From: Sipunculus nudus
Lineage: Eukaryota; Annelida; Sipuncula; Golfingiida; Sipunculidae
NCBI GenBank assembly: GCA_026874595.1
Contig: CM049316.1
Coordinates: 55,685,676 to 55,749,675 of the forward strand
Length of the DNA: 64,000 bases
Direction: 5' to 3'
The translations under genes and the position numbers were made by a program. Below, in pieces: positions 13,601 through 23,800 of this stretch. Under the pieces are notes generated by a model, which saw only the letters and a list, made by a program, of their open reading frames with translations, made no database searches and was not told where the DNA came from. The number at the start of each line of letters is the position of its first letter. Positions within the stretch are counted from its first letter, which is position 1.

Positions 13601-16455
13601 TATCAGTACTTAGTTTCAGTGCTGAGATTTACTTGATATAACAACCAATGATTCAAGGAATGCCTTTTAGGCACTGACTTTTAGAAATGTGTGCAGTTCC
13701 CCTTAAATCCAAGGCAACATTATGTTCAAATTTTATATGGCAACTTGTTCTGGAGGTAAACCAATTACAACACATGAAATATGACCAGTTTTAGAGCAAT
13801 AAGAGCATTAACCTTTCAGTTAAAAGATTCCAAGATCATTCCCAAAGCCAGTCACTGAAGCAAATATGAAATCTAAATATATCTTCATAGATTTGCTGCA
13901 GTGCTCCAATAACAGGGTATGTCATCTAGTTTAATACTGTATTGTGAAAACCTGAAATCCAGAAGGAACGATGATCCCACATAAAAAATAACTAGTGGTG
14001 TGCCAACTAATCGACTGTATTAATGATTGGTTGTTTTCTTTCATAATTGATTAAATCAACTGCATTTTGGTATAAATGATCAAAACCATTATGTATGTAC
14101 ATCCAAAGAAGTCACATTATCCCATTAAAATGTTTTATTCTGTCAGATATATAAGAAAGACAGGTCAGAAAAAAGTGCACAGCATTAAAACTTAACCTTG
14201 CACAACAAATAAGTGTCAACAACCCGGCCATTATCTTGACATTTCAACTTGATGTACAAGTTTCACAGAATAAACTCTGTCAATATTTTAGGTGTAATTC
14301 TATACAGCATATTTAAAGGTAATACATATGGTACATGTAACAATCGATTAATAATTGATCATCAGTTGTTTTCTATCTTTCAATTATCAAATAAGATTTA
14401 TAACTGATTAATACCACTAATAATTAAGTACATATTATTTTAAATTATAGTATATGCTGCATCCTCTCCACTGACCATGCTTAGCACTTTCTTGAGGCAA
14501 ATAAATAACTCACCTTAATGGATGTAAACACATCTGGTGGCAGGCTGTCGTTTATTTTGTCCTTCAGATAAATCAGAAAATGAAGACATATTTCCTTCCT
14601 TAAAGCTGGCTGATCTTGTGCTGGAACAGCAAAAATACAAATGATCATTAAAAATATTAAAATCAAATTGAAACTTAAAAATACTATTGAGGTACTATTG
14701 AGGCTTACCTTGCATAATATCTTTCATACTTAAATATTCTACTGCAAGGGTGGTGAGAATCAAAGGGTCTGACATATTATGTCAGGTATCTGATATGACA
14801 CACCATAAATAATTTATCACCTCTTCAGCTTATTAATCCCTAGAGTTTGGCAATTTTCAGGGATATTTTTTCTAGCTATATTACATACATATATATATAT
14901 ATATAATAATAATATTTGTCAAGAAGGATTGTAGAACACTACTAAAATTGTGCAAATTTACTCTCAACCAAATTTTTTATATTGTTTATCGTAACTTTTG
15001 TTTTCATAAATTATGTAAAATAGCATGCTAAAAAATTGCTAGCTCATGCTGTCATGAAACTACCAGATCAGCTGAAAGACAATGGCAGACACTCCTATGA
15101 ATTCAGTACAGAGACCATTGTACAGGCAGAGCTTTGTGAGCAAGAGCTTACTTTCATGGCTTAAAAAGTGTCACTGAACTTGGATGTAGTCCTTCAAACC
15201 TTCATTTAAACTTCCCGCAGGTATAACAAATGTGAATTGACGTTGTCTGCTTGTATAATTTATGCATGTAGATATTTCTATGACAAATACTGAAAAATTT
15301 TGACATTCATTGTTAAAATCAAACATTGTGATCCTTTTAATAGCAATCCATGCTGAATGGTGGTTAAAATTTGTCAATGAATCTGTTTCATATGATAAGA
15401 CATACATAAACACACACACACAAGATTTAGTGCAAGGAAATGCAAAGGAATCATTTTACACATTTTGCACACTAAAAATGCATGAGTTCTATAAAGTTTT
15501 GCAGATTGTTTGCCAAACCATGTTACCATATAGGAATGAAATTATGTTTCTAAGCTTACTGGGTAAATTGTGATGCATACTTACCTTGTTTCATGCAAAA
15601 TCTGAAGGCATCTAAAGTTGCACTACTAATATCAAGTTTCAAAAACCTAAAAACACAGAATAACACATATTGATTAAAACTTGTGCTCCTAAAGAAAAGC
15701 AAACCATCTTTTCAATGTAATATTATAGCCTGGAGGCAAAGTTAATCAGTTAAAGTAAATTTTTTCTCAGTATTTTCTGCTCCAGTCATTGATAATATAT
15801 CTTGCCTTACTTCTTATAATACAAACTACTGCACCATTTTCAAAAGTAATATACAAGAATAATTACTGATGTAAGATGGAAAATTTATGATGGAAGCATT
15901 AAATCATATCAGCTCCTGTTTGAAAGCACGTGCATGATGATGTTTAGGCCATACAGGGATAAAAATAAGCCCTCAACGAGATGCGCATCAGATGTTTTTT
16001 CATTTTAGTATAAGCACTGAAAACACACAGTGCAGCTTCTTAAGCAAAGTTTACTGTGCAGTCACAAGCAGTAAGTAAAGCAAAAATGTCATATTAATCT
16101 AAAAAAGATTAAGGAAATTAATGCAAAACTTTTCATTAAATAAAAATAACATTTCATTTTAATTTTGTATTTTCAGATTCACCAACCATTTTAAAAGTGA
16201 TTCACTTCTTGTTGAAACATCAGGTGATATTTTCATGTGGCGCTCCTTCCCATGAATATTTTGAACTAAACGTAGCAATAGTTTGTTAAAATGTTCCTGT
16301 TTGGGAATCACAGTGGTTATATCAGTTCCATTCTTGACCTTATCCCACTCAAGAAGGCAGCCATACAGGCCTCCAAGTGCTTCAAGCTCCTTTTCCCTTT
16401 CAGCAGAAGAAAGAATGGTGTCCAGAAACTCTTGGACATCTTCCACACCCATCAT
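1480..16455 (-). CDS. Unidentified HEAT/ARM-like helical protein, N-terminal part (8 exons, runs off left edge)
   Basis: Eight exons join in frame on the minus strand: 16455-16187, 15646-15585, 14620-14514, 13360-13232, 4628-4577, 4034-3949, 2329-2189 and 1626-1480. Together they give 993 nt, 331 codons, with GT-AG borders throughout. The start is the first of two adjacent ATGs; an in-frame TGA lies just upstream in the same exon, and an AG near 16482 suggests a non-coding first exon. The product is mostly amphipathic alpha-helix with motifs of helical-repeat type, such as DVWSAIRSSC, WQAKHGAIMG and IRDEAVRVYSSYL. An acidic, Glu-rich linker lies at about residues 300-325. I do not recognise the family with certainty, and HEAT-like is an inference from helix pattern. 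The last exon ends in a GTATGT donor, so the gene continues left. It is divergent from RPP40. The 8.6-kb fourth intron holds a DIRS element and other repeats. Confidence 0.72.
2189..2329 (-). CDS. Exon 7 of the HEAT-like gene
   Basis: 47 codons in phase 0, ending in a GTGAGT donor. The acceptor CCAG at 2333-2330 has a weak pyrimidine tract and is the least certain border of the gene. Contains the helix CIRDEAVRVYSSYLDRC. Confidence 0.7.
3160..3534. mobile_element. hAT-like non-autonomous element (375 bp)
   Basis: The ends read TAGTGGTG... and ...CCACTA, a short terminal inverted repeat. The flanks GTTAATAC (3152-3159) and GATAATAC (3535-3542) match at 7 of 8 positions and look like an 8-bp target duplication, as hAT transposition makes. 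The interior has repeated ATCGATTAA-type motifs. A second copy is at 13993-14419. It lies in the intron between exons 6 and 7 of the minus-strand gene and has no coding capacity. Confidence 0.7.
3555..3870. repeat. Tandem-core element with ACGG/ACAG tail
   Basis: Contains a CTGACCTTTGACCTTATTAAGTATG-type core and a GAGTTTCATGAAAATCC block, followed by a short run of ACGG and ACAG units and then TATATCACAATACG. The same core, twice in tandem, is present at 44757-45265. Non-coding; most of it lies in the intron between exons 6 and 7 of the minus-strand gene. Confidence 0.65.
3949..4034 (-). CDS. Exon 6 of the HEAT-like gene
   Basis: 86 nt. Completes a codon begun in exon 5 and ends in phase 0 at a GTAAGA donor. 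The acceptor is CCTTGCAG. Contains FSPVMTVNGTGCYDETDLG. Confidence 0.75.
4063..4148. repeat. Direct duplication, 2 x 43 bp
   Basis: Two essentially identical 43-bp units start at 4063 and 4106, each beginning AGAATATAAACATATAG. They lie directly upstream (in transcription) of exon 6 of the minus-strand gene, beginning about 29 bp from its acceptor. Confidence 0.9.
4192..4375. mobile_element. Pogo/Tigger-like MITE remnant
   Basis: Starts CAGTGTAACCTTGAAA and contains ACCTCGATTAAGT and GCGAGGTCT, ending near a TTTACTTAATC block. The same organisation is at 12563-12745. CAGT...AACC...CTCGAT ends are typical of pogo/Tigger-derived MITEs in invertebrates; the assignment is by resemblance only. 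Confidence 0.45.
4577..4628 (-). CDS. Exon 5 of the HEAT-like gene
   Basis: 52 nt, phase 0 in and +1 out, between TTTCAG and a GTCAGT donor. Encodes CQNGEATWQAKHGAIMG, a helix pair resembling HEAT repeats. Its phase matches exons 4 and 6. Confidence 0.72.
4868..5070 (+). repeat. Head of a tandem-core element, cut off by the DIRS insertion
   Basis: Begins ACTAGAT followed by two inverted repeats, GTGTCG/CGACAC with a GAA loop and then TGCCCC...GGGGCA. After that comes the first copy of a core with ATGAAACGCG and TGGTCATTAT blocks. Four more copies of this core lie at 11467-12215, so the element is split by the DIRS element and by a second repeat. Confidence 0.7.
5105..5275. repeat. Left inverted terminal repeat of the DIRS element
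   Basis: Nearly identical to the reverse complement of 10331-10500. Landmarks are GAATATTCTC, GCCAGAAGCTCC, GAGTAGGCCTATCATC and GTATAGCCACTTATT. In element orientation this is the 3' repeat. Confidence 0.9.
5321..5428. repeat. Internal complementary region (ICR) of the DIRS element
   Basis: The first part (5321-5396) is the reverse complement of the outer left end (5071-5135), including the GGGGAGGGGAATGGGG tract. The second part (5393-5428) is the reverse complement of the outer right end (about 10474-10506). It therefore records the joined ends of the element, as needed in the accepted DIRS model for making a circular copy. It lies 3' of the recombinase stop. Confidence 0.88.
5477..6529 (-). 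CDS. DIRS tyrosine recombinase, open
   Basis: 350-codon open frame. Catalytic residues of the tyrosine-recombinase fold can be placed: box I arginine in SGRRAEFHAL (about R130/131), HxxR as H259-E-V-R262, and the nucleophile Y295 in FTQFYL. W285 lies in the usual position upstream of the tyrosine. No stop or frameshift interrupts the catalytic part. In DIRS elements this enzyme inserts the circular DNA copy in the nucleus. The frame overlaps the end of the RT-RNase H frame by about 50 nt, as is usual for DIRS. The first codon of the frame is not ATG, so the true start is uncertain and may lie within the overlap. Confidence 0.9.
   Translation of the reverse strand: MYDSRWVIFSRWARRIDPLDPPVQSLLDFLLHLLQDKLLSFPPIRGYRAALLSLLRPLRRDSVLLYPVVSDFLQGVRARSSRSRYVVPPWRLDVVPLHLCGAPYVPLCSAHLLHLSRKTAFLLALATSGRRAEFHALLADPKFSLIAADGSSADFHFPPDFYRKSQSDYDPAISWHVPALPNGPYRFGATNCVRALRYYLKATKSLRGGRKKLFISSKLGAADKEISPITISNWIKAAIINAHDSLCPAELQSFHVTAHEVRAIASSFANLSGVSPAALVKMGIWKSPSTFTQFYLQEVRLHDSGLYAMGPVVAAGTIVNVTCTASSTSTHVRPATCLQTSSSAVNSTTC
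6481..8350 (-). pseudogene. DIRS reverse transcriptase-RNase H, frameshifted, with altered catalytic motif
   Basis: N-terminal RT pieces are in different frames. The fingers/palm part with QWRPIIDLKRLNAF is at 8350-8054, and the block with KIDLTDLYFHVPIHP continues in another frame down to about 7974. The ALPFGINNAPW block is shifted again near 7960. From 7866 the frame is open for 461 codons. The metal-binding YxDD box reads Y-L-D-H, with CAC at 7858-7860, so the second aspartate is lost. RNase H follows with its acidic residues visible in FTDAS, VLELRAV, VMTDNTT and NVLADALSRD. The rest is the usual DIRS spacer region before the recombinase. It is almost certainly inactive as it stands. Confidence 0.85.
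8347..10220 (-). pseudogene. DIRS gag-like ORF1, frameshifted
   Basis: Starts at an ATG (10220) with a Cys/His cluster: CSSCG, then HPSCLGC and CYYCH within the first 50 residues, the pattern of DIRS ORF1 proteins. The frame breaks near 9975 in a C-rich run. It resumes in the Pro/Ser-rich middle part and in the block starting MKSDLLDQVAG (9308), and shifts once more near 8850. The last 169 codons (8856-8347) are open and contain NDLQAVTSLLSVSPDP and LNNIWQ helices. It would coat element RNA in the cytoplasm if intact. Confidence 0.75.
10331..10500. repeat. Right inverted terminal repeat of the DIRS element
   Basis: Reverse complement of 5105-5275 with only a few changes. The outer end continues to ACGTAATAAAA (10506), which is copied in the internal complementary region. 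In element orientation this is the 5' repeat and presumably holds the promoter. Confidence 0.9.
10508..11466 (+). repeat. Tandem-core element (about 306-bp units) with tail hairpin
   Basis: Three units at about 306-bp spacing, marked by (A/G)TCACCCATCT at roughly 10660, 10966 and 11273 and by GCCACCAAAATTGTGCAGCA. They are followed by ACGG-type units and a tail whose arms AGCCC-TCAGC and GCTGA-GGGCT pair with one bulged A, then AAAA. No coding potential. The first unit abuts the DIRS right end. Confidence 0.75.
11467..12298 (+). repeat. 180-187-bp tandem array with tail hairpin (right part of the split element)
   Basis: TGGTCATTATCTGCC recurs at 11591, 11771, 11958 and 12138. Each unit also has AAAAAAAGTCCGTACA and two TTTTCATGAAA-type palindromes. 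The array ends at 12264-12289 with a GCCCCGGC-type hairpin (arms CCCCG and CGGGG) followed by AATAAAAA. The matching head and first core are at 4868-5070, on the far side of the DIRS element. Confidence 0.8.
12308..12530. mobile_element. Short element with about 42-bp terminal inverted repeats
   Basis: The left arm (about 12309-12352) and the reverse complement of the right arm (about 12485-12530) match closely. The best block is GTCATCCCAGGTCTC, and the outer parts are roughly 80% alike. Overlapping minus-strand reading frames across it have no recognisable motif, so I call it a MITE. Confidence 0.6.
12563..12745. mobile_element. Pogo/Tigger-like MITE remnant, second copy
   Basis: Same order of blocks as 4192-4375: CAGTTAACCCTTGAAA, ACCTCGATAAAGT, GCGAGGTCT, GTGGTCTCTA and finally TTAAGTGAGG. 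Non-coding, within the large intron of the minus-strand gene. Confidence 0.45.
13232..13360 (-). CDS. Exon 4 of the HEAT-like gene
   Basis: 43 codons, phase 0 to 0, between CTGCAG and GTAAGT. Encodes the helix-rich stretch MLLLDMVTDVWSAIRSSC and, at its end, LFHDLVQ. Confidence 0.8.
13993..14419. mobile_element. hAT-like non-autonomous element, second copy (427 bp)
   Basis: Same ends (TAGTGGTGTGCCAA and CCACTA) and the same internal order as 3160-3534. The flanking 8-mers agree at only about five of eight positions, so its target duplication is decayed. It lies in the intron between exons 3 and 4 of the minus-strand gene. Confidence 0.65.
14514..14620 (-). CDS. Exon 3 of the HEAT-like gene
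   Basis: 107 nt. Completes the codon left by exon 2 and ends in phase 0 at GTGAGT. Encodes RKEICLHFLIYLKDKI and DSLPPDVFTSIK. Confidence 0.8.
14886..14912. repeat. AT microsatellite
   Basis: A run of TA dinucleotides passing into ATA triplets, in an intron. Apart from this, 14650-15580 shows nothing recognisable. Confidence 0.8.
15585..15646 (-). CDS. Exon 2 of the HEAT-like gene
   Basis: 62 nt. Only the phase with two bases from exon 1 is open, giving FLKLDISSATLDAFRFCMKQ. Acceptor TTTTTAG, donor GTAAGT. Confidence 0.78.
16187..16455 (-). CDS. Exon 1 (coding) of the HEAT-like gene
   Basis: 269 nt from the double ATG. Encodes MMGVEDVQEFLDTILSS onward. The donor GTTGGT at 16186 is preferred over the nearby GTGAAT at 16182 because only it keeps exon 2 open. 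Confidence 0.75.
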
Positions 16456-17718
16456 ATGATCAAATCAATGGTTTCTCCTGTAAAAAAATACAAACAATAT
16501 CACCATCTGGAAATTAGATATTCTTTATACACTCAAGATGAGCTAAATGGCCTGTTGGTCTGGCTGGAATGTGTGGTTAAGAATTATATTTGTGAAGTCT
16601 GAAGAGAATATTTGTGACTTATGGTCCACTGAATCTAAATGATAATGATACTACATGGTCCCGACTGAAAAAAGGAAACCAGTTTTGGTAAAAGGAAACT
16701 GTTCACTTTAAAACAGCAAAACAAAATCTAGTTCGGACATAGCAAGTCTCATGTCACAAGCTGTCTTGCAAGAGACTTCACTCTTGTACATTCTGATTTT
16801 TTACAAGTATGTCCAAACTTTTCATTAAAGTAAAGCTCAAAGGGAGCTTATTTGACTTGTGACCAGCATCCAACTAACTTATATAACATTTTTGCATATT
16901 TATTTACACTGGTTCTCATTTACTAAATGATGTACTATACAGCCTACACATACATTTTATGCGTTTCAATGGCTTTCATACAATAAAAAGTAAACTGTGA
17001 GGGAATTTATACCTTAAAGTCTGTAAACAGATGTCAACATTAGATCAATAGATCAATTCTGTTGCCAGAAAAACAGAAACCACACCAGCGCGGAGACCAC
17101 AGGGCCATGTTGTTACCTTTTATTTTTACTGACAGCTAACCAGCCTAGTTCATGTGTGCATAGACCACCGGCTCAGAAAACAGGCCCGACATGATACATG
17201 GCTACGACAAAAATAGTCTTAATGTCATAAGAGGTTGGTGGAGCAGGAACACAGTACGTGGGAGAAAAATTCGATCTATTATTTAATAAGAGTAGGTCAA
17301 TACCAGTCTATTACCAGAGTATACATCATTAAGTGTATACTCTTTCTTTAAGCATTAATGACTTAAACAATAAATAAATTATAATAATATCCAAACAACA
17401 ATATCCATCATTTATACACTATGAAAGTGCTTCGTGCACTCTTCAAAAGACTTAATATATATCACTACATCTAACCTAATATCAGTGATTATTCCTAGAC
17501 CAGGACAGGTTTGGGGGATTCTTATTTTCGTTTCAGGTTCGTTCACACTGGCCCCTGTACTGTTTTACAGATTCTCCACCATTGCTAGTCTGCGGTTCTG
17601 TTGGCTCACGGGCAACACACGTCTGCTCCCGTCTCCAGCAGTTTGTTTGGGTATCGCGGAGTGTTTGCATTCCTGTAATTTCATTGGTTGATATTACCAT
17701 AAACTGCTGAACCGCAAT
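16456..17718. promoter_or_regulatory. Divergent promoter region between the HEAT-like gene and RPP40
   Basis: About 1.26 kb separates the two start codons. An AG acceptor near 16482 implies that the minus-strand gene has an untranslated first exon somewhere here. No TATA box stands out for RPP40. CpGs cluster around 17085-17100 and just before the RPP40 ATG. Beyond that, I see no recognisable element. Shared control of the two genes is an inference from layout. Confidence 0.5.
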
Positions 17719-17832
17719 ATGGCCGCGTCCTTCGAGGCACCCGGCGACAAGCTTGTATTTGAAAGATCGTCATTTCTCCATCCTAATTCAAGCCATGATA
17801 GAATCATTGATGAACATTATTTCAATAGCTGT
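17719..17832 (+). CDS. RPP40: RPP40 exon 1
   Basis: Codons 1-38, starting MAASFEAPGDKLVFERSSF and ending DEHYFNSC before a GTATGT donor. The least conserved exon, as expected for this family. Confidence 0.85.
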
Positions 17833-20800
17833 GTATGTTTTCACATGTACCTGAACTACTTTATGTAAGCCCTTCTAAACAGGAGAACAACAGGAGGATT
17901 CCACATGGGCGATAATCGGTGCAATCATGGGTTAATCAGTCGTTGATTGGGCCAGGAGTCAACCCACCCCCCACACTCACACTGCCTTTTCCTCGCACGT
18001 ATCTTCAGAAACACAAAAGTAAACTTAGTGAATAAGATGTCCAAACTACATAGGTGGACAGTGGTATAAACTGTCATCTCATTGACATCTTCTGGGGGAT
18101 ACCAGTCGATTCGTCACCACAGTCATTTCGTCACCAATTTACATGCGGTACCAAATGGTCAATTCGTCACCAATATTTTGTATGATAAAATGTTATCTAT
18201 TACAATTAAAATTAAAACACACAATGTTACCTATACTGAAAAGTTTGGTTGTTGATTCTTTTAATTAACAGCTCAGGATACACCATGCAAGGAGTGGATT
18301 ACATATAAATACAAACATTGCGCAGCATGGCCAACTGGCCGCCAATGGTATTCAGGGCTATTTACGTCACTGCTCACCGCAAACGATTCCCTCGCGACAG
18401 CCCGCTTGAAATGTTCTTTTATTTCACACACGCAGGTGTTTTCGTTAAATAAAATCCACGTCCACAATTGAAACAGAGAAACAAGTCACCAAAAGAACTT
18501 TCTAAAATCTTTAACAGCCTTTGCAGAGTATAAAGTCATGAATGACACAACACATCCCCTATATTCAGAATTCCGTTTTTTACCTTCAGGTAAACGCCTA
18601 GATACAATATTCTGCAGAACAACTCGTTTTAAAAAATCTCTCGTACCACACAGTATTAAACTTTTAACTCACAACCCTTTTAGAAATTTAATGTTTTGAA
18701 TTATGTGTTTTACCTGCAGAATTATCTGTTTTATCATTTTTACATGCTTAATTTTACATGCATAGTCAATATGTTATGTGTGATTTTTATGTACATGTAT
18801 TTTTATGTATTATTTTTATGTATTTATCTATCTATTTACTTATTATTTTTTTTTTTTATGTAATGAATTGCAAGTCAATGACAAATTCCGGGAACTGAAG
18901 GCTAATAAATGTTATCTTATCTTATCTTATCTTATCTTAAAAGTTTTTTTTTTTTTGCAGTAACTATTTTCCCAGCCATATTTCATTCTTCTGTCAATCA
19001 ATATTCTGTTCTTCTGTCATTCCCTATGCATTTGAATTGCTGATTTTAAGAACGTGCCCGGCCAAGTCCAGCCTGTTGCATTTTGATGGTGACTTCGTCA
19101 CCAATTTCCTTTGGTGATGAAATGACTGTGGTGAAGAAATGACTGGTTCCCCTTTTGGGTCTTCCTGAAAACAAATATGCATGTATGTGATAAAAAATCA
19201 TTTGGCATATACAAAATTTTGTCAAAAGTTTGTTTGACGAGAACATGAATATGCAAACGGGTAATCTTTCACTATATCCATTGATTCATGGCTAACAGTT
19301 CATTTAATTTATATTTACAAATTCTTTTCATAAATATTTACATGTCTGCTGCCAGAACAGTATTATTGATTGCCAGTGGTTTAATATATTTGCTGAGAAC
19401 TTATGAAATGTGTGAGTGGAATGATTCTTTCCAAAATGTCAGGGCAGAAAGAACTTTGAAAGAAAATTGATTAATGCAGTCTTACTTGAAAAGTAAAGGG
19501 TAACATTCTGGTTGTGGTTCAATAAACGCCAACCTCTTATAAACCATTTCCACTTCTGATTCACTGGTTTGTCTTTCTGACTTATCTAGCTACCAGTGCT
19601 ATGGACAAGTAAATGGGACTTGTTGCTTCAGCCATAGGGGTATGTGTTCATCCCCATTTGTGTGTGTATGTTTATGTGTTTTTTCATAACATAACTCACA
19701 CAATCATGAACAGACTTATGAAATTTTCAGGTTATTTTGGGATAATGCTAATTAAGAATCAGTAAGATTTTGGTGTAGATCCAATACATGGTATGGATTC
19801 AAGAACGTCATCAAGGAATATTCAGAAATATACTCATGCTTAAATGAACCTGCACATATGAATGAAAATAAGTGATTGCTAACATGTTTTTTTGAGCATT
19901 CTACAATATGGTCTCCCCCCTCCCCACATGGCCTGCATTCCTAAAAATGCAGATTTTTAGTTAAGAAAAAATGAAGGACTGTTACTTAGAAATATAAGGC
20001 AATAACTGTTTGTTCTTACAATGAGACAATATGTAACAGTGTAATAACAGCTGTGGTCAAAACTTATAAAATAAATGACTTCTTTTCACTTCGGAAAAAA
20101 AGAGAACAATTTATATCATATTATATACATTTATATTTTAGATGGAGATGATTGTACCTACGCCTTGTGATGTAATACCTGCCTGTCAAGATCTGAGAGA
20201 GACTTTCTACTATCAGATCCAGCAGCTTCCCGTGTATCAGCTGATGAATAAAGAATTTATAGAAGCATTTGTAAAGAAAGGTAATGAGGGGGGAGCTTCA
20301 AAATTTGGGTCCTTTGTTTATCACAGTTACTGGTATCTGAAAATCTGTAAAATAAGTTATAATAAATATATTCCCTTTTGTGTTTAATTTGCTCAGCATT
20401 TTTTTCTCAATATTTTTCTTTCCCATTTTTATACTGCATTTTATATCATATCACAATACAATGTATGCCTGGATGTCATAGAAAAGATGAACAGTTTTAC
20501 TGATTAATAAATTAATATATGACTGAAAGCATGAGCATTTAAGAAATATGTACAAATTATGAATTGCTCACTATATAAAAAAATATTTCCATTATAAGCA
20601 CAGTTATAAGGATTATTCTTATTTTTTTTTAAATAAAATAAATGGAATTTGGAAAAACATTTCTTCAGGTTCTGTAAAAAATTTAAAATAATGTACGGTA
20701 ATCCTTGAAATAATATTAACATTTATATTTTAAGTCGACCATTTGTCTTGAGCAAATTGTTCAGTTATGACATTAAGGAAATATACTCTTTGTGTTTACA

Positions 20801-23800
20801 GGAAAATTATACATGTTAACCTGTGATACCCCTGTAGACACATCAAATAGTGCAGCAATCCTACCCACAGGTAAGAGTAATCACACCAAGGTGTTATATG
20901 ATTAGATTCAGCAGTAAAAAATCCCCAACCATGTACATGAACAAAAGATGGGGGACAGTGTTAGCATGGCTTTCATTAACAATTTTAGGGATTATTGGAT
21001 ATTTTATAAAGGGAAAAACATGATGTTGCTGCCAGCGGGTAAATCATGTTACATTTCACAATCCTGATGTAAAAAAAATGGATGGTGGGACTGGACATTG
21101 AGTATTAATGGGGACAAGCCTTCCAGCCTGATTTTGATGGCTAGATCGGAACGTGTCACTTTCATGCTTCTCACTGATGGGCCGGGTTGGGGTGGGAGTG
21201 GGGGGTGGGGGGTTTGTTTAGGATAGGGGGGGGGGGGAAGGATGAGGCCTATCAGCATCCAGTTTTGGACTAGGCCTCTGGCTGCCAAATATAAAATACC
21301 CAGACACCATGCTTGGTGTACAGTGAAGGCCTGCTGTATCATAAAGGACATGTTAAAATATGAATGATTGTCACTTACAGAACCATTTTGTGTTACAGAA
21401 CCAGGCAAGGTGATGTTTATGTGATCACAAACCAGAAAACTAAATAGAAAAAAGATTGCAATTTTAGGATTTCTTTCTTTAAATTAAATTTCCATGATGT
21501 TTCATGTGTAGTGTATTAAATACCATTGGGTTCAGATCAGATTATAGACATAATGTAAAATTTTCGATTGTTACTGCAAATAGGTAAAATTCCTAAATGT
21601 TTCTTCTTTTAAGGAGTTTTGGTAATGCATCTTAACAAGGACACATATGAGAAGCTTGGAATAGTTGGACAGCCATCAATTTACAGAAGAAAAAAAAAGA
21701 AACAGTTTGGTGAGTAGTGTGTGAGTTTACATATTAGCTAAACCCATATACTGTAAAAGTGGTTTTGTTGGCGGGGTTTTAATTTTGAGCTTTTAGTGGA
21801 AGCTAGTTTTGCACTAAATAAAGAACACCTGTTTTTTCCATGCAATCATCTGCCACTTGAAAGATGGCAGCATTTTTGCCTTGCACAGTAACGTGGGTCT
21901 GGTAATCCCCATTTGCGGGGTCGCTTTTCAAGAGCTGAAGCTTCTCCATTCCAGATGTCAAAATTGTCATGAGTTAGTAGGAAGTGATATCTCAGCTAAT
22001 CCCAGCTTATTTAAAGTGATATATGTAGAAACAACTATAAAACATGTCCTTTGCAGGCCTTTAGAACCCCCCTCATAATGGTTTTGGAGTACAACCGAGG
22101 TGAGACCAAGCCGAGATATTTGTCAGCTCTGTCTCTTGTTCAGACATGGTGGGCTTTTTCCATAGTTAGAAGTCAGTTGTTGTTGTTGAGCAATTCTCCA
22201 ATTTACTAATATGTAAAACAGTGTGACTGGGTAAAGTATAATTATATCATCAAAGCCAGATATATATGTATTGTTTACACCTTGCTGTCACAATACTCAG
22301 TCACCCGTATCATGTACACGGTCACACAGAGCTGAGCTTCTAAGGTGGGACATAGGTTGCACTACAAGCTAGTCTCTTATATGATCGTTTAAATATTTTA
22401 ATAATTTGATACAAAATGAATTACCTGTACATACTGATTTGCTAAACAATTCAAATTGCGCTAATGCTGTAAAATGGAAAATGTGCAAAAAATCTGACAC
22501 ACCAAATTAATCACTTACACAGTATGTAAGAATGAAAGAATGGAGTATATTTGAAATCAATGAATTCCAAACCTTTGTATCAATTAATTTAGATATAATT
22601 AATCTGATCTTACGGCATGGTGCCTTCATGATTTTTTTTTCAGCTGCATTATTTAAAACATGTAGTCACAGTGGCATTGTTCAGTAAAACACAACTAAAT
22701 ATATACATTTTAACTTCAGAGTTCAGCTTTAAATGGCTGTCTAGGCCTATAGGATGTTTCCAAAAGATGGTATGAATGTTTTGTCTTGTAACAGCTAGCT
22801 AAGAGTTGATAATACTTAAACTAAATTAGAATAATCTAATCGTGTAATAATTTAACCTTGTAGCTTGTGTTTGTTTGTAAATAACATTATAATATTGCAT
22901 TAATTTATTTGAAAACCTTAGCTTCTTGGTTTTTTACAGTGTTATGTGATTTTTTTAACATTTTCAGTTGTAAGTATTAACCTCACAGAAACCTGTTTCA
23001 CACCAGGGAAGAAAAACTATGAACGAGTGTGCAGGTCACTTAAAAAAGAAGAGAACATGAGCTTTGACTTTCATATGTGCTGGCAGCCTAAAGGTGATTT
23101 TTAAATCTGTTACAATGCATTGTATAGAGATATCATCTTTTTTTATTTCTCATTTCACTTACCCCTGCTTACAAAGGCTTACATTTGCTGTGAAGGGCCA
23201 CGAGGGGCATGGTGCCCTTTGTGGTTGTAAACAGCGAAGGCCGTTGTTGCAAGCAGTGGGCAAATATTATCAGTTAGAGTAAATTGCCATGACTATGTGT
23301 AAGGAGTGTAGAAATTGTGTTATTCATTTAACTTTATAAACAAGTCATGTCACAATTAATTACTGATTATAAAAGAAACTATCAATATATCTGCTGTTTT
23401 TACCTTTAAAACTTACACTTCTTTTATGCTGATAAACACAAGTCATATAAAAGTATTTCTGTATTCATTTATGTTCTCTTTATCAATTAATACTTAAAAT
23501 TATTTTGCATTAAATGTTTTTCTTCAGACTTCCATGCTGATATATTATTTTAAAATTTTATTACAGATGAGAAGATTTGTCCAAGTTCTGTTGGTGTATA
23601 TTTTGAGCGCTTTGGGTTCAAGTGTAAAGTACATACACTCAGAGGAAAAGTGCATGATCTGAACCCTACACCAGTCCCAGTTATAAAAAGTACAGCCATC
23701 AGTGATGGAGGGGCCTGTAATTATGAAGACTTTTATGAATGGCTAGGAGGCATGGCATGTGAAATAAACTTGTAAGCGTTTCTTATTTTACAAGTCTATT

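Noticed and set aside
21049-21408. 119-codon minus-strand frame with a proline-rich stretch
   Set aside because: The proline run comes from a G-rich low-complexity tract at 21180-21238; it lies in RPP40 intron 3 and shows no domain.
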